Assembly (NCBI RefSeq): GCF_002086635.1
Contig: NZ_MVHD01000007.1
Coordinates: 1 to 64,000, forward strand
Source: Mycobacterium alsense
Lineage (GTDB): Bacteria > Actinomycetota > Actinomycetes > Mycobacteriales > Mycobacteriaceae
Length of the DNA stretch: 64,000 nucleotides
Direction of reading: 5' to 3'
Position 1 is the first letter of the stretch. Each line of letters starts with the position of its first letter. The position numbers and the translations under genes were made by a program. Positions 55,130 through 63,829 of this stretch are shown here, one piece after another. Under the pieces are notes generated by a model. The model had not been told where the DNA came from. It searched no databases and saw only the letters and a list, made by a program, of their open reading frames with translations.

Positions 55130-56335
55130 CTACGTCAGCGTCGGATACGCGGCGGGCTCAAAGTCGAAGACCCGGCGAGCATTACCCTGCAGCACCTTGT
55201 ACTTGTCGAGGTCGGACCGACCGTCGAGCGCCTTGTGAGCGGCCTGAAGGGAGTTGGGCCAGAGGCTGTCGGTGTGCGGATAATCCGTTTCGATCATCAC
55301 ATTGTCGACGCCGATGGAGTCGAGGTTAGCCGCCCCGAAGTCATCCTCGATGAAGCAGCCGTACATGTGGTCGTGGAAGAGCTGGCGGGGTGACTCCGGG
55401 AAAATGTCGGGGTCGGTGGGCACCGGGGTCAAGCGCATCGTGGCCGGGTCAACCGCCCAGTTGTTGGCGCGCAGGTACTGGTAGTCGGCGGCGACATGTT
55501 CGGCGCGCTCGATGAGGTAGGGGATCCAGCCGATGCCGCCCTCGGCCAGCACGATCTTCAGATTGGGGTACTTCTGCAGCTTGCCCGAGAAGAGCCAGTC
55601 GGTGGTTGAGTTCGCCAGATTGAGGTTGATGTTGACCGCCTGAACGCCAAAAGGTGCGTCAGGAGATGTCGTCGGGCTGACCGAGGAAGATCCGATGTGT
55701 GTGCACAGCGGCATCTTGGTCTCGTTCACCACCGCGAAGAAATCGTCCCATGCTCCCGAATGGATCGACGGAAATCCCAGCGGGTGCATGTTCTCCGAGA
55801 AGGCGATGGCTTTGGCGCCCTTGCCGGCGCACCGTAGCGTCTCCTCGACGGCCAGTCGGGTATCCCACAGCGGAACGATGACCATGGGGATGTAGCGACC
55901 GGGCGCCGACGCGCACCACTCATCGATGACGAAGTCGTTGTAGGCCTGCACGCACTTGAGACCCAGGTCGCGGTCACCGAGGTGGGCGAACATCTGACCG
56001 CAGAACCGGGGGAAGAACGGAAAGTTCAGTCCCGCGATCACGTGATCCTCGTCCATGTCGGGGATGCGGGCCACCGGGTCGAAGTATGCGCGGGGCATCT
56101 CGTCGTAATTCACTGGCAGCGGGGAATACTCGGCCGGCCTTTGGTGAGCGGCGACCAATATGCCCATCACCGACGCGCGCGCTTGGTCGTAGATCCACGT
56201 ATCGACGCCGTCGATGCGCTCGACGTGTGGCACGCGATCGCGGTCGGCGGCCGATGCGCGGTCGACCCATACGTTCGGTGGCTCGATGATGTGGTCATCG
56301 ACGGAGATCATCCATTGAAGATCTTGCTTGTCCAC
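55130..56335 (-). CDS. Amidohydrolase-2 family protein
   Basis: A 401-residue TIM-barrel amidohydrolase of the ACMSD-like group. The first metal motif is SVDDHIIEPP. The late metal Asp is in ETDYPHTDS, and central His residues sit around the CTHIGSSS segment. Related enzymes hydrolyse or decarboxylate cyclic or aromatic acids. It heads the operon amidohydrolase, aldehyde dehydrogenase, CoA-transferase. Its predicted promoter (56444-56490) carries operator 1. Confidence 0.87.
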   Translation of the reverse strand: MDKQDLQWMISVDDHIIEPPNVWVDRASAADRDRVPHVERIDGVDTWIYDQARASVMGILVAAHQRPAEYSPLPVNYDEMPRAYFDPVARIPDMDEDHVIAGLNFPFFPRFCGQMFAHLGDRDLGLKCVQAYNDFVIDEWCASAPGRYIPMVIVPLWDTRLAVEETLRCAGKGAKAIAFSENMHPLGFPSIHSGAWDDFFAVVNETKMPLCTHIGSSSVSPTTSPDAPFGVQAVNINLNLANSTTDWLFSGKLQKYPNLKIVLAEGGIGWIPYLIERAEHVAADYQYLRANNWAVDPATMRLTPVPTDPDIFPESPRQLFHDHMYGCFIEDDFGAANLDSIGVDNVMIETDYPHTDSLWPNSLQAAHKALDGRSDLDKYKVLQGNARRVFDFEPAAYPTLT

Positions 56336-56443
56336 GGGTTCCTCCCGATATCACCGAACCGGTCCATCGGGCCTGGCGAGCGAACAACGGGCGCAGCATG
56401 GAGCGTCGTCACGCAAGACGGATACCGATTACCGGCTGACCTG

Positions 56444-56490
56444 ATGCTAGGAGCGGCTCTGGCGCACTGTCAAGTATCACTCGATAACTT
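56444..56490 (-). promoter_or_regulatory. Promoter with operator 1 (amidohydrolase operon)
   Basis: Reading the minus strand, the 22-bp element AAGTTATCGAGT-N3-ACTTGAC (56469-56490) overlaps a perfect -35 TTGACA (56468-56473). An 18-bp spacer leads to -10 TAGCAT (56444-56449). The amidohydrolase start is about 100 bp further. The element is an imperfect inverted repeat (CAAGTTATC against GATACTTG), suited to a TetR dimer. It recurs at 57993 and 58822. Confidence 0.72.
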
Positions 56491-56559
56491 GCCGAGCCCA
56501 CCTTGCAAACTCACAATTACGCTGGCTGCGAAGCTGAATGGGCGAGCGTCCGCCACCTC

Positions 56560-57780
56560 TCACCGGCCGACGCAGGCACCCGGCGTGAAGACGACGGGCA
56601 GGGCGCGGTAGCCCCGAGTGACCGAGTTCCCGTGAAAATCAACCTTTGCCCCAGGGGGGATGGAGTAGTCGGGTATGCGATTCAGGGTCTGTTCGACGCC
56701 GACCCGAAACTCGAGTCGGGCGAGATTGGAGCCCAGACACCGATGGACGCCGGCTCCGAACCCGAGGTGGCGGTTTGTCTGCCGGTCGAGAATGCACTTG
56801 TTCGGCTCGTCGAACTCGCGCGCGTCGCGGTTGGCGGCCGCATAGTTCACGACGACCGTCTCACCCGGACAAAACTTCTGGCCGCTTACTTCAACCTCTT
56901 CCGCGACTGAGCGATGCAGTCCGTGGACCGAACCGGCGAACCGAATGAATTCCTCTATCGCCGTGGGAATCAACTCGGGTTCGCGTACGAGTCGGTCGCG
57001 CTCCGAAGCATGGGTGCCCAGATAGAAGAAGGCGAACGACATTGCACTAGAGGTAGTTTCAAGCCCCGCTTGCACCAGCAGAAGCGCATTCGCCACAGCG
57101 TCGTCGAAGCTCAACTTCTCGCCGTCGATCTCGGCGGCGAGCAAAACATCGATCAGGTCGTCACGCGGCGGTTCACCACGACGTTTGTCGATCTCGTCGC
57201 GCACGCGATGGTAGAGATTCGTCATCGCACCGATTCGGACCTCTTCGCTCTCACCATTGATCCCGAGGTCAGCGGCCTCGATGTAGAGCGGCACGTCCTC
57301 AACGGGCATGCCGAGCAAATGCCGAAAGAACACAATCCCGGGTTGCTGCCATGCGACGTCGGCGAGATCGCCGCGGCCCAATTCGATGAAGTTGTCGATC
57401 AACCCATCGGTAATCGCGCGCACCTGGGGCTCCAGGTCCTTCATCCGGCCCGGAGAAAAATATGGGTTGAGAACTTTGCGAAGCTGCTGCTGCCGAGGCG
57501 GATCCAAGTTGATCACGATGTCGCCAAACGAGGTCGGGTTGCCCCCGGCGGGCTTGCTGGAAAAGCCGCGCCAATCACGCAAGATCTCGTAACAGTCGTC
57601 GTAGCGGGTCGCGACCCACGCGCCCCCCGGCGTAGGGCCCAGGAAAGGGACATCCTGATGAGCGAATGGTCCGCTCTCCCGCATCACTTCGTAGACCTCA
57701 TAGAGGAATTCTTGGTCGTTGAAATCCTCGTGACGAAGATCGAAATTCCGGGCGTGTTCCTCCGGTGATTTGCTCACCAT
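56560..57780 (-). CDS. Cytochrome P450
   Basis: A 406-residue bacterial P450. The heme thiolate is C348 in FGAGVHRCLG. The I-helix oxygen-activation motif is AGLETT, and the ExxR pair is in EEFIRF. It needs ferredoxin electron transfer; candidates are the 3Fe-4S ferredoxin at 61366 and the ferredoxin domain at 51032. No dedicated ferredoxin reductase is in the island. ATG 57778-57780 follows GAAGGGA; the reading from 57828 has no such site. Single-gene unit with promoter and operator 2 upstream. Confidence 0.92.
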   Translation of the reverse strand: MVSKSPEEHARNFDLRHEDFNDQEFLYEVYEVMRESGPFAHQDVPFLGPTPGGAWVATRYDDCYEILRDWRGFSSKPAGGNPTSFGDIVINLDPPRQQQLRKVLNPYFSPGRMKDLEPQVRAITDGLIDNFIELGRGDLADVAWQQPGIVFFRHLLGMPVEDVPLYIEAADLGINGESEEVRIGAMTNLYHRVRDEIDKRRGEPPRDDLIDVLLAAEIDGEKLSFDDAVANALLLVQAGLETTSSAMSFAFFYLGTHASERDRLVREPELIPTAIEEFIRFAGSVHGLHRSVAEEVEVSGQKFCPGETVVVNYAAANRDAREFDEPNKCILDRQTNRHLGFGAGVHRCLGSNLARLEFRVGVEQTLNRIPDYSIPPGAKVDFHGNSVTRGYRALPVVFTPGACVGR

Positions 57781-58104
57781 GGGTAGTCCCTTCCGCACCC
57801 GGACGCGGGCATCCCGACCCCGGGACAACGCCAGCGGTCAGCCCGGACAGACAGCCTCCACCGAGGGACCGTCCACATTGCAGCTACACCGCAATCGTGC
57901 CACCGTCCACGTGCCATCTGCGCCGGCCCTCGGATTTCTCGCACACGCCGAAATTAGCTTTGGCAGCACAGTAAATCGTCGGCTACAGGGAGGTCAAGTC
58001 GCACTCGATAACTACCTGAGCAAGCCTACGATCCGCGCGCCGGCGTGGAACGGCGCGCGTGCGAGTTTTCCCTCAGTCGAAGGGTGCTCGCTAAAGTATG
58101 TGTG
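57781..58104. other. 324-bp divergent region between P450 and TetR genes
   Basis: This gap carries the P450 promoter with operator 2 (57968-58014). On the plus strand a TACGAT hexamer at 58027-58032 could be the -10 box for the TetR gene. Its -35 region would then fall inside the operator, consistent with autoregulation. No gene is seen in it. Confidence 0.5.
57968..58014 (-). promoter_or_regulatory. Promoter with operator 2 (P450)
   Basis: On the minus strand the element TAGTTATCGAGT-N3-ACTTGAC (57993-58014) overlaps -35 TTGACC (57992-57997). An 18-bp spacer leads to -10 TACTGT (57968-57973). The geometry is identical to operators 1 and 3. The P450 start is about 190 bp downstream, and the TetR gene starts 91 bp away on the other strand. 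Confidence 0.72.
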
Positions 58105-58794
58105 ATGACTGCAGGCGCGCGGCGGCGAGTTCGCGATAAGGACGGCAAACAACGAGCCCTCCTTGAAGCGGCTGCTGAGGTCTTTGCCGAAGCGGGATAC
58201 GCGGCCGCGGCGACAAAAGAGATCGCTCGTCGCGCCGACTGCTCGGAGGCAATGCTGTTCCACTACTTCGGGGACAAGCGAGGCATCTTCGAGCAAATCG
58301 TTTCTCGACAGATCGCGGACCTCGTCAGTGAGGCCGAAGAGCGAGTCGTGGCGGCCCTGCCTGCCCGCTTCGAGGAGTACATCGAGCAGCTTTTCTTTGC
58401 GAGACTAAGGATCGATGACCGGGACAGCGGTGTTCCCGGCTGGGACATCTCCGGTCGGGCGTTATCAGATCCGGACTTCTCGCTGCGGGTGCTGCAACCC
58501 AATCACGCACGTCGTACGGCCGTTATCGCCGAAGGCGTTCGCCACTACCAAGCCGCGGGACAGATCAGGGCCGACGTCGACGCCAACCTGTTCGCCGAAC
58601 TGCTGGCTAATTTCATCATCTTCACAACGAGCCTCGGACCTCGCTGGTTTGGTACGGGCGAGTCAGACATCCGCGCGCAGATCGAACTAGGTTCGCAGAT
58701 CCTCGCCAGAGGCGTAAGCACGTCAACTTCGAAGCCGCCCGCCAACCGAGGCGAGCGCCTCGCGCGGGCCCGTAAGGTGCGTGCTGCCGACTAA
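58105..58794 (+). CDS. TetR-family transcriptional regulator
   Basis: A 229-residue TetR protein. The N-terminal helix-turn-helix runs from LLEAAAEVFAEAGYAAAATK to SEAMLFHYFGDKRGIFEQIV. The rest is a helical ligand-binding domain with a KEIARRADCS recognition segment just before it. It lies between the P450 and the CoA-transferase operon and is flanked by operators 2 and 3. The likely role is repressing the island until a pathway intermediate (perhaps an acyl-CoA) binds. ATG 58105 is chosen; in-frame codons from 58045 extend into the regulatory region. Confidence 0.87.
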   Translation: MTAGARRRVRDKDGKQRALLEAAAEVFAEAGYAAAATKEIARRADCSEAMLFHYFGDKRGIFEQIVSRQIADLVSEAEERVVAALPARFEEYIEQLFFARLRIDDRDSGVPGWDISGRALSDPDFSLRVLQPNHARRTAVIAEGVRHYQAAGQIRADVDANLFAELLANFIIFTTSLGPRWFGTGESDIRAQIELGSQILARGVSTSTSKPPANRGERLARARKVRAAD

Positions 58795-58821
58795 GGCTCC
58801 GGCGAACCCCGCGCGCGACCA

Positions 58822-58868
58822 AAGTTATCGAGTCACACTTGACACCCTAGCTTTCTCGTCGCTAGCGT
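58822..58868 (+). promoter_or_regulatory. Promoter with operator 3 (CoA-transferase/ferredoxin/ADH operon)
   Basis: The element AAGTTATCGAGT-N3-ACTTGAC (58822-58843) overlaps a perfect -35 TTGACA (58839-58844). An 18-bp spacer leads to -10 TAGCGT (58863-58868). The leader to the CoA-transferase start (59012) is about 137 nt. This is the same layout as operators 1 and 2. Confidence 0.75.
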
Positions 58869-59011
58869 CGTTCCCAGCCAGGGCGCAGCCATGCGGATGC
58901 AGAGCACCCCTGCTCGATCGGTACGAGCGTGAGGACAGAAGGTGGCGTGTGTGCACTCAGCGGCGCGAGTAACTCACTTTCGACAACATTGACTCGGAAA
59001 GTCGCACAGCG

Positions 59012-61360
59012 ATGAACCCCCTGCGTGGGGTTCGCGTTGTCGAGCGGGCGACTGAAATCACCGGTCCGTACTGCACCAAGTTGTTTGCCGACCTCGGAGC
59101 AGAGGTCATCAAGATAGAAACCCCAGACGGGGATCCGTTCCGCCGCAGAACGTCTGGTGATCGAAGCGAAGACGGCGCGCTGTTCAATTTTTTGAACGCC
59201 GGCAAGCGTTCGGTCGTTGGCACTTCGCTGCCCGACCTGGAGGCGCTGATCGTTTCCGCCGATGTGTTCGTTGATTCTCTGGGCCCTGGGGCGCTCGACC
59301 ATGAGGCCCTCCTACGGCGTGCGCCGCATCTGGTGATCGTGGCGTTGTCTGCCTACGGGTTGACCGGACCGTACCGGGACCGACCCTCGACGGAGTTCAC
59401 GATTCAGGCCGAGAGCGGCACCCTGGCGCTGCGGGGTCGTCCGGACCAACCGCCCATTCAAGCGGGCGGTCGGGTCTTCGAATGGGTCATGGCCAGTTAT
59501 GCCGCCGTCGGGGCGCTTGCCGCTTTGCGTCGGGCTCAACTCGGCGGACCGGGTGAAATCATCGACTGCTCGCTGTTGGAGACGTGTCACCTCAGCGCCA
59601 GCGGATTCGCTGAGCTCTACCACGAGCTGGCCGGTCGCCCCCCTTTGACCGCGCCGGCGCGACAGGTTGAAATCCCTTCCATCGAACCGACCGCGGACGG
59701 ATGGGTGGGCTTCAACACCAATACCCGGCAACAATTCGAGTCGTTCCTGGCAATGATCGGCCGACTGGACCTGCTCGATGAGGACCAAGCCTGGGCAGTC
59801 GCCACGACGCGGTGGGAGCGCCGCGAGGAGTGGAATCAGATGGTGCGGGAATGGACGACGCGACGTTCCACCGACGAGATCGTCGCGTTGGCCTCCGATC
59901 TGCGGATCCCCGTCTCACCAGTCAACAATGGCCAGACCGTGTTGGACCACCCTCAGTTCGCGGCGCGCGGCGTGTGGGCCACGTACGCCGACGGCAGCTT
60001 TACCCACCCGCTGGCGCCCTACCAGATCAATGGCGAGCGGCCCGCCCCAACCGCCGGTGCTCCTCCACTCGGCGAATTGGCAATAGCCGGCGCCCACAAC
60101 AGGATTGCGACCGCTGCCGACCGTGCACCGAGACTTCCGCTGGAGGGCGTACGGATCATCGACGCGACAGTATGGTGGGCGGGCCCCTCCTCCACCCACA
60201 TTCTCGCCGCGCTAGGCGCTGACGTCATCCACCTGGAGTCGACGGACCACCCTGACGGCGCACGGATGGCGGCCGCAGCGTTCGCCAATCAGCCTCAGTG
60301 GTGGGAGCGGTCGGGGATGTACCTGGCGACCAACGCCAACAAGCGAGGACTCACTCTGGACCTGTCCTCACCCGAAGGACGGGAGCTGTTGTTCGGACTC
60401 GTCGAATGCTCGGACATTCTGGTCGAGAACTTCTCGCCCCGCGTCTTCGACAATTTCGCCATCACGTGGGAGGCCGTCAGCGAGCGGAACCCTCGACTAG
60501 TGATGGTCCGTATGCCTGCGTTCGGGCTGGACGGACCATGGCGCAACAACGTGGGTTTCGCGCAAACGATGGAACAGATGACCGGAATGGCGTGGGTGAC
60601 CGGCCACGTGTACGACCAGCCGCGAATCCCTCGCGGCCCGTGTGACCCACTGGCGGGAATGCATTCCGCTTTCGCCATGCTCGCGGGACTCCGGCGACGC
60701 GACGAGACCGGCCAGGGGTGCTTCATCGAAGTATCGATGGTTGAGTCCGCGCTCAACGCGGCCGCCGAGCAGGTTGTCGAATTCACCGCCTACGGGAATC
60801 TGATATCGCGACTGGGAAATCGCAGCCGTGACGCCGCCCCACAAGGGCTCTATCAATGCGCGGGGACCGAGCGGTGGCTGGCGATTTCGGTCGCCACGGA
60901 CGAGCAATGGGGCCTATTGAAGTCGGCTCTGGGTGAACCGGATTGGGCGAATGACTCCACGCTGGACAGTCACGAAGGGCGTGTGCGGGCACACGATGTT
61001 ATCGACAAGCATCTCGAGCAATGGGCCGGCGACCACGATTCCGCGGCCGCGGCAGAGTTACTCGTTGAATATGGTGTTCCTGCCGCGGATTTGAAAGACG
61101 CCAGGGTCGGTTCGATGCACCCTCAGCTGGCCGCACGAGGCGTTTTCGAGAGCCTCGACCATCCCGTCGTCGGACGGCACCATGTGCCGGCAATTCCCTT
61201 CAAGTACCGCAGCGTCGACAAGTGGTATCGATCAGCAGCGCCGACATTGGGGCAGCACAACGCGAGCATCCTCGGCGACCTACTCGGCCTCGACGCCGCA
61301 TCCATCGCAGTGCTCACAGAAAAAGGAGTCATCGGAACCAGGCCGGGCGGATTGGATTAG
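59012..61360 (+). CDS. Tandem-duplicated family III CoA-transferase (double CaiB/BaiF)
   Basis: A 782-residue protein made of two CoA-transferase family III domains (about 1-375 and 385-782). Each half keeps GAEVIxIExxDxxP-like (ADLGAEVIKIETPDGDP; AALGADVIHLESTDHPDG) and its NxNKRGL/AGKRSV region. At the position of the catalytic Asp both halves carry Glu (CSLLETCHL and SMVESALN). Whether this still supports transfer is open. It is the first gene of the plus-strand operon with a ferredoxin, an alcohol dehydrogenase and an epimerase-like gene. Likely role: CoA transfer to an acid of the pathway, possibly with internal two-site chemistry. Confidence 0.85.
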   Translation: MNPLRGVRVVERATEITGPYCTKLFADLGAEVIKIETPDGDPFRRRTSGDRSEDGALFNFLNAGKRSVVGTSLPDLEALIVSADVFVDSLGPGALDHEALLRRAPHLVIVALSAYGLTGPYRDRPSTEFTIQAESGTLALRGRPDQPPIQAGGRVFEWVMASYAAVGALAALRRAQLGGPGEIIDCSLLETCHLSASGFAELYHELAGRPPLTAPARQVEIPSIEPTADGWVGFNTNTRQQFESFLAMIGRLDLLDEDQAWAVATTRWERREEWNQMVREWTTRRSTDEIVALASDLRIPVSPVNNGQTVLDHPQFAARGVWATYADGSFTHPLAPYQINGERPAPTAGAPPLGELAIAGAHNRIATAADRAPRLPLEGVRIIDATVWWAGPSSTHILAALGADVIHLESTDHPDGARMAAAAFANQPQWWERSGMYLATNANKRGLTLDLSSPEGRELLFGLVECSDILVENFSPRVFDNFAITWEAVSERNPRLVMVRMPAFGLDGPWRNNVGFAQTMEQMTGMAWVTGHVYDQPRIPRGPCDPLAGMHSAFAMLAGLRRRDETGQGCFIEVSMVESALNAAAEQVVEFTAYGNLISRLGNRSRDAAPQGLYQCAGTERWLAISVATDEQWGLLKSALGEPDWANDSTLDSHEGRVRAHDVIDKHLEQWAGDHDSAAAAELLVEYGVPAADLKDARVGSMHPQLAARGVFESLDHPVVGRHHVPAIPFKYRSVDKWYRSAAPTLGQHNASILGDLLGLDAASIAVLTEKGVIGTRPGGLD

Positions 61361-61365
61361 ACAAC

Positions 61366-61566
61366 GTGAAACTTCATGTCGACAGGGAAATGTGCCAGGG
61401 CCACAGCCGTTGTCACGCAACGTATCCCGAATTGTTCGACATCGATGACGAAGGGTACGCCTTCGTCACCATGGAAAATGTTCCCCCAGGATGGGAAGAC
61501 CGGGCGCACAACGCGATTGCGAACTGTCCCGAGCGTGCCATACACATCGTCAAGGAGTCGCCGTGA
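61366..61566 (+). CDS. 3Fe-4S ferredoxin
   Basis: A 66-residue ferredoxin with C10, C16 (Cx5C) and C54-Pro, the three-Cys set of [3Fe-4S] ferredoxins that serve P450s. GTG 61366 lies six bases after the CoA-transferase stop. Its own stop overlaps the alcohol dehydrogenase start by 4 bp (GTGA). It probably donates electrons to the P450 at 56560, which shares the same operator. Its Cys spacing equals that of the ferredoxin domain fused to BKACE. Confidence 0.87.
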   Translation: MKLHVDREMCQGHSRCHATYPELFDIDDEGYAFVTMENVPPGWEDRAHNAIANCPERAIHIVKESP

Positions 61567-62678
61567 AGACCAAGGGAGCAGTTCTTTGGGGGCTGAACGA
61601 GAAGTGGTCGGTGGAAGAGATCGAACTCGATCCGCCGCAGGAAGGTGAGCTGCTCGTCGAGTTCGAAGCCACCGGTCTATGCCATTCCGACCACCACATC
61701 CGCACCGGCGACATGTACGGGGTGAGTTTTCCCTTGATAGGTGGACACGAAGGGGCGGGCGTCGTTCAAGAGGTTGGCCCGGGAGTGCGCGATGTAGCGG
61801 TGGGAGACCACGTGGTCACATCTTTCCTGCCGGCGTGCGGCCGCTGCCGCTGGTGCGCCACCGGCCGTCAAAACCTCTGTGATTACGGGGCGATCATCCT
61901 CGCCGGAGTTCAAGCCGACGGTACCTTTCGGCGCCGAGCCAAAGGACGGGGCATCGGAGCTCTGTCAGGTGTCGGCAGCTTCGCGCAATGGGGCGTGTTA
62001 TCGGAAGCCTCAGTAGTCAAGATCGACAACGATGTGCCGCTATCGCGCGCATGTCTTCTCGGCTGCGGCGTAACCACCGGCTGGGGTTCGGCCGTCAATA
62101 CCGCGAATATCAGTCCCGGCGACGTGGTGATCGTGTTGGGCTGCGGAGGGATCGGCAGCGGCGCCATTCAGGGCGCGCGGCTGGCGGGAGCGGAGCACAT
62201 CGTCGTGGTCGATATTGAGCCGAGCAAGCGCGACAAAGCGTTTCAGTTCGGAGCCACTCAGTTTGCCACCTCGATGGAGGAAGCAACGCAGTTAGTTGGC
62301 GAGATCACGCGTGGAGTCATGGCCGACTCGGCGATCCTGACGCCAGGCGTGCTCGAAGGGCCGATGATCAACGACGCGCTCAATGCGGTGCGGAAGGGCG
62401 GTGCCGTGGTGGTCACCGCCCTGGCATCGATGTCCGACGTGACGCCGACGCTGCCGCTGACGTTGTTCACGCTGTTCCAAAAGCGCCTCCTGGGCAGCCT
62501 GTACGGCGAAGCCAACCCGCGGGCCGACATCCCTCGGCTCATAAGCCTGTACCGAAGCGGCAAGCTTTTGCTCGACGAAACCGTCACCACCGAGTACAAG
62601 CTCAACGACATCAATGAGGCCTACGACGACATGCTCGCCGGCCGCAATATTCGAGGAGTAATAATCCATGAGCACTGA
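61563..62678 (+). CDS. Zinc-dependent alcohol dehydrogenase, NDMA-dependent type
   Basis: A 371-residue class III/NDMA-type alcohol dehydrogenase. The catalytic zinc site includes C40 (CHSD), H62 and E63 (GGHEGAG). The structural zinc ligands are C92, C95, C98 and C106. The Rossmann motif is GCGGIGSGAIQGA. NDMA-type enzymes keep a tightly bound NAD. The Gly at GVTTGWGSAVN is typical of them. It would oxidise the alcohol made by the P450. GTG 61563 overlaps the ferredoxin stop, and the next gene overlaps its end by 11 bp. Confidence 0.9.
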   Translation: MKTKGAVLWGLNEKWSVEEIELDPPQEGELLVEFEATGLCHSDHHIRTGDMYGVSFPLIGGHEGAGVVQEVGPGVRDVAVGDHVVTSFLPACGRCRWCATGRQNLCDYGAIILAGVQADGTFRRRAKGRGIGALSGVGSFAQWGVLSEASVVKIDNDVPLSRACLLGCGVTTGWGSAVNTANISPGDVVIVLGCGGIGSGAIQGARLAGAEHIVVVDIEPSKRDKAFQFGATQFATSMEEATQLVGEITRGVMADSAILTPGVLEGPMINDALNAVRKGGAVVVTALASMSDVTPTLPLTLFTLFQKRLLGSLYGEANPRADIPRLISLYRSGKLLLDETVTTEYKLNDINEAYDDMLAGRNIRGVIIHEH

Positions 62679-63762
62679 GCTGAATGGAACTGTCCTCGTC
62701 ACCGGCGGCTTCGGCCTGGTGGGATCGGCAACCGTCCGGAGACTGGTCGAACTCGACCGCCGCGTGGTGGCGACGGACCTCGATACGCCCGCCAACCGGA
62801 AGGCGGCTCAGAAACTACCGCGCGGCGTCGAGTTCCGGTGGGCCGACCTCACCGATTCCGAGCAGGTGCAACGTCTCGTCTCCGAGATCGCCCCGGACGC
62901 GATCATCCATCTCGCAGCGATCATCGCACCGGCGATCTACCCGATACCCAAAGTCGCGCGACGGGTGAACGTGGACGCGACTGCAAATCTGGTTCGCGTC
63001 GCCGAGGGGCAACAGAAGCCACCGCGATTCGTCCACGCGTCGAGCATTACCGTGATGGGTCCCCGTAACCCGCACCGCACGACCCCGCCTCTGAGGGCGG
63101 AGGATCCGATGCGACCCTACGACGTCTACAGCGGACAGAAGTCTGAGGGCGAGGAGATTGTGCGGGGATCGACGCTGGATTGGGTGGTCCTGCGTTTGGG
63201 GGCCGTGGTCGGCCCGGACCTGGGGGCGCTACCGGTCAGCGCCGACATGGCGTACCTGCAATCCGTGGTGCCCAGCGACGGTCGGGTGCAGACAGTCGAT
63301 GTTCGCGACGTCGCCTGGGCGTTGGCCGCGGCGACCACCGCCGACGTCGCTCGCGAGATCCTGCTGATCGGCGGCGACGATTCCCACCGATTGACCTACG
63401 CCGAGGTCACCTCAGACCTCGTCGCGGCTTTGGGTCTACCGGGCGCCATGCCACCGGGCCGGCCCGGGGATCCGAACAGCGACGACGATTGGTTCGTCAC
63501 CGACTGGATGGACACCACCCGCGCCCAAGAGGCGTTGCAGTTCCAGAACCACTCGTGGCCCGAACTGCGGGCCGAATTGTCGAAGAAGTACCGATTGTTG
63601 CGCTATCCGGGCCCGCTCATGGCCCCGCTAGTGCGAGTGGTCATGGCGCGCCGGTCGCCGTATCGGAACGCACCGGGTCAGTACGCGGACCCGTGGGGGA
63701 AAATACGTGCCAAATTGGGCGAGCCGTTATGGGATCGGCCCAAAGAGGTTCCGGCGACGTAG
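62668..63762 (+). CDS. NAD(P)-dependent epimerase/dehydratase-family oxidoreductase
   Basis: A 364-residue extended SDR. The nucleotide-binding loop is VTGGFGLVGSA (residues 11-21). The active-site Tyr-x3-Lys is in YDVYSGQKSEGE, and the Ser in ASSITVMG. The tail (about residues 300-364) is basic. Relatives include 3-beta-hydroxysteroid dehydrogenase-like and UDP-sugar epimerase-like proteins. The substrate is unknown. It is translationally coupled to the alcohol dehydrogenase gene. Confidence 0.85.
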   Translation: MSTELNGTVLVTGGFGLVGSATVRRLVELDRRVVATDLDTPANRKAAQKLPRGVEFRWADLTDSEQVQRLVSEIAPDAIIHLAAIIAPAIYPIPKVARRVNVDATANLVRVAEGQQKPPRFVHASSITVMGPRNPHRTTPPLRAEDPMRPYDVYSGQKSEGEEIVRGSTLDWVVLRLGAVVGPDLGALPVSADMAYLQSVVPSDGRVQTVDVRDVAWALAAATTADVAREILLIGGDDSHRLTYAEVTSDLVAALGLPGAMPPGRPGDPNSDDDWFVTDWMDTTRAQEALQFQNHSWPELRAELSKKYRLLRYPGPLMAPLVRVVMARRSPYRNAPGQYADPWGKIRAKLGEPLWDRPKEVPAT

Positions 63763-63829
63763 GTTTCGCGCCAAGCCCACTACAGTCTTCCCGGGTGGAC
63801 CAGAACTGCATGTGGTGAGAAAGGATTTC

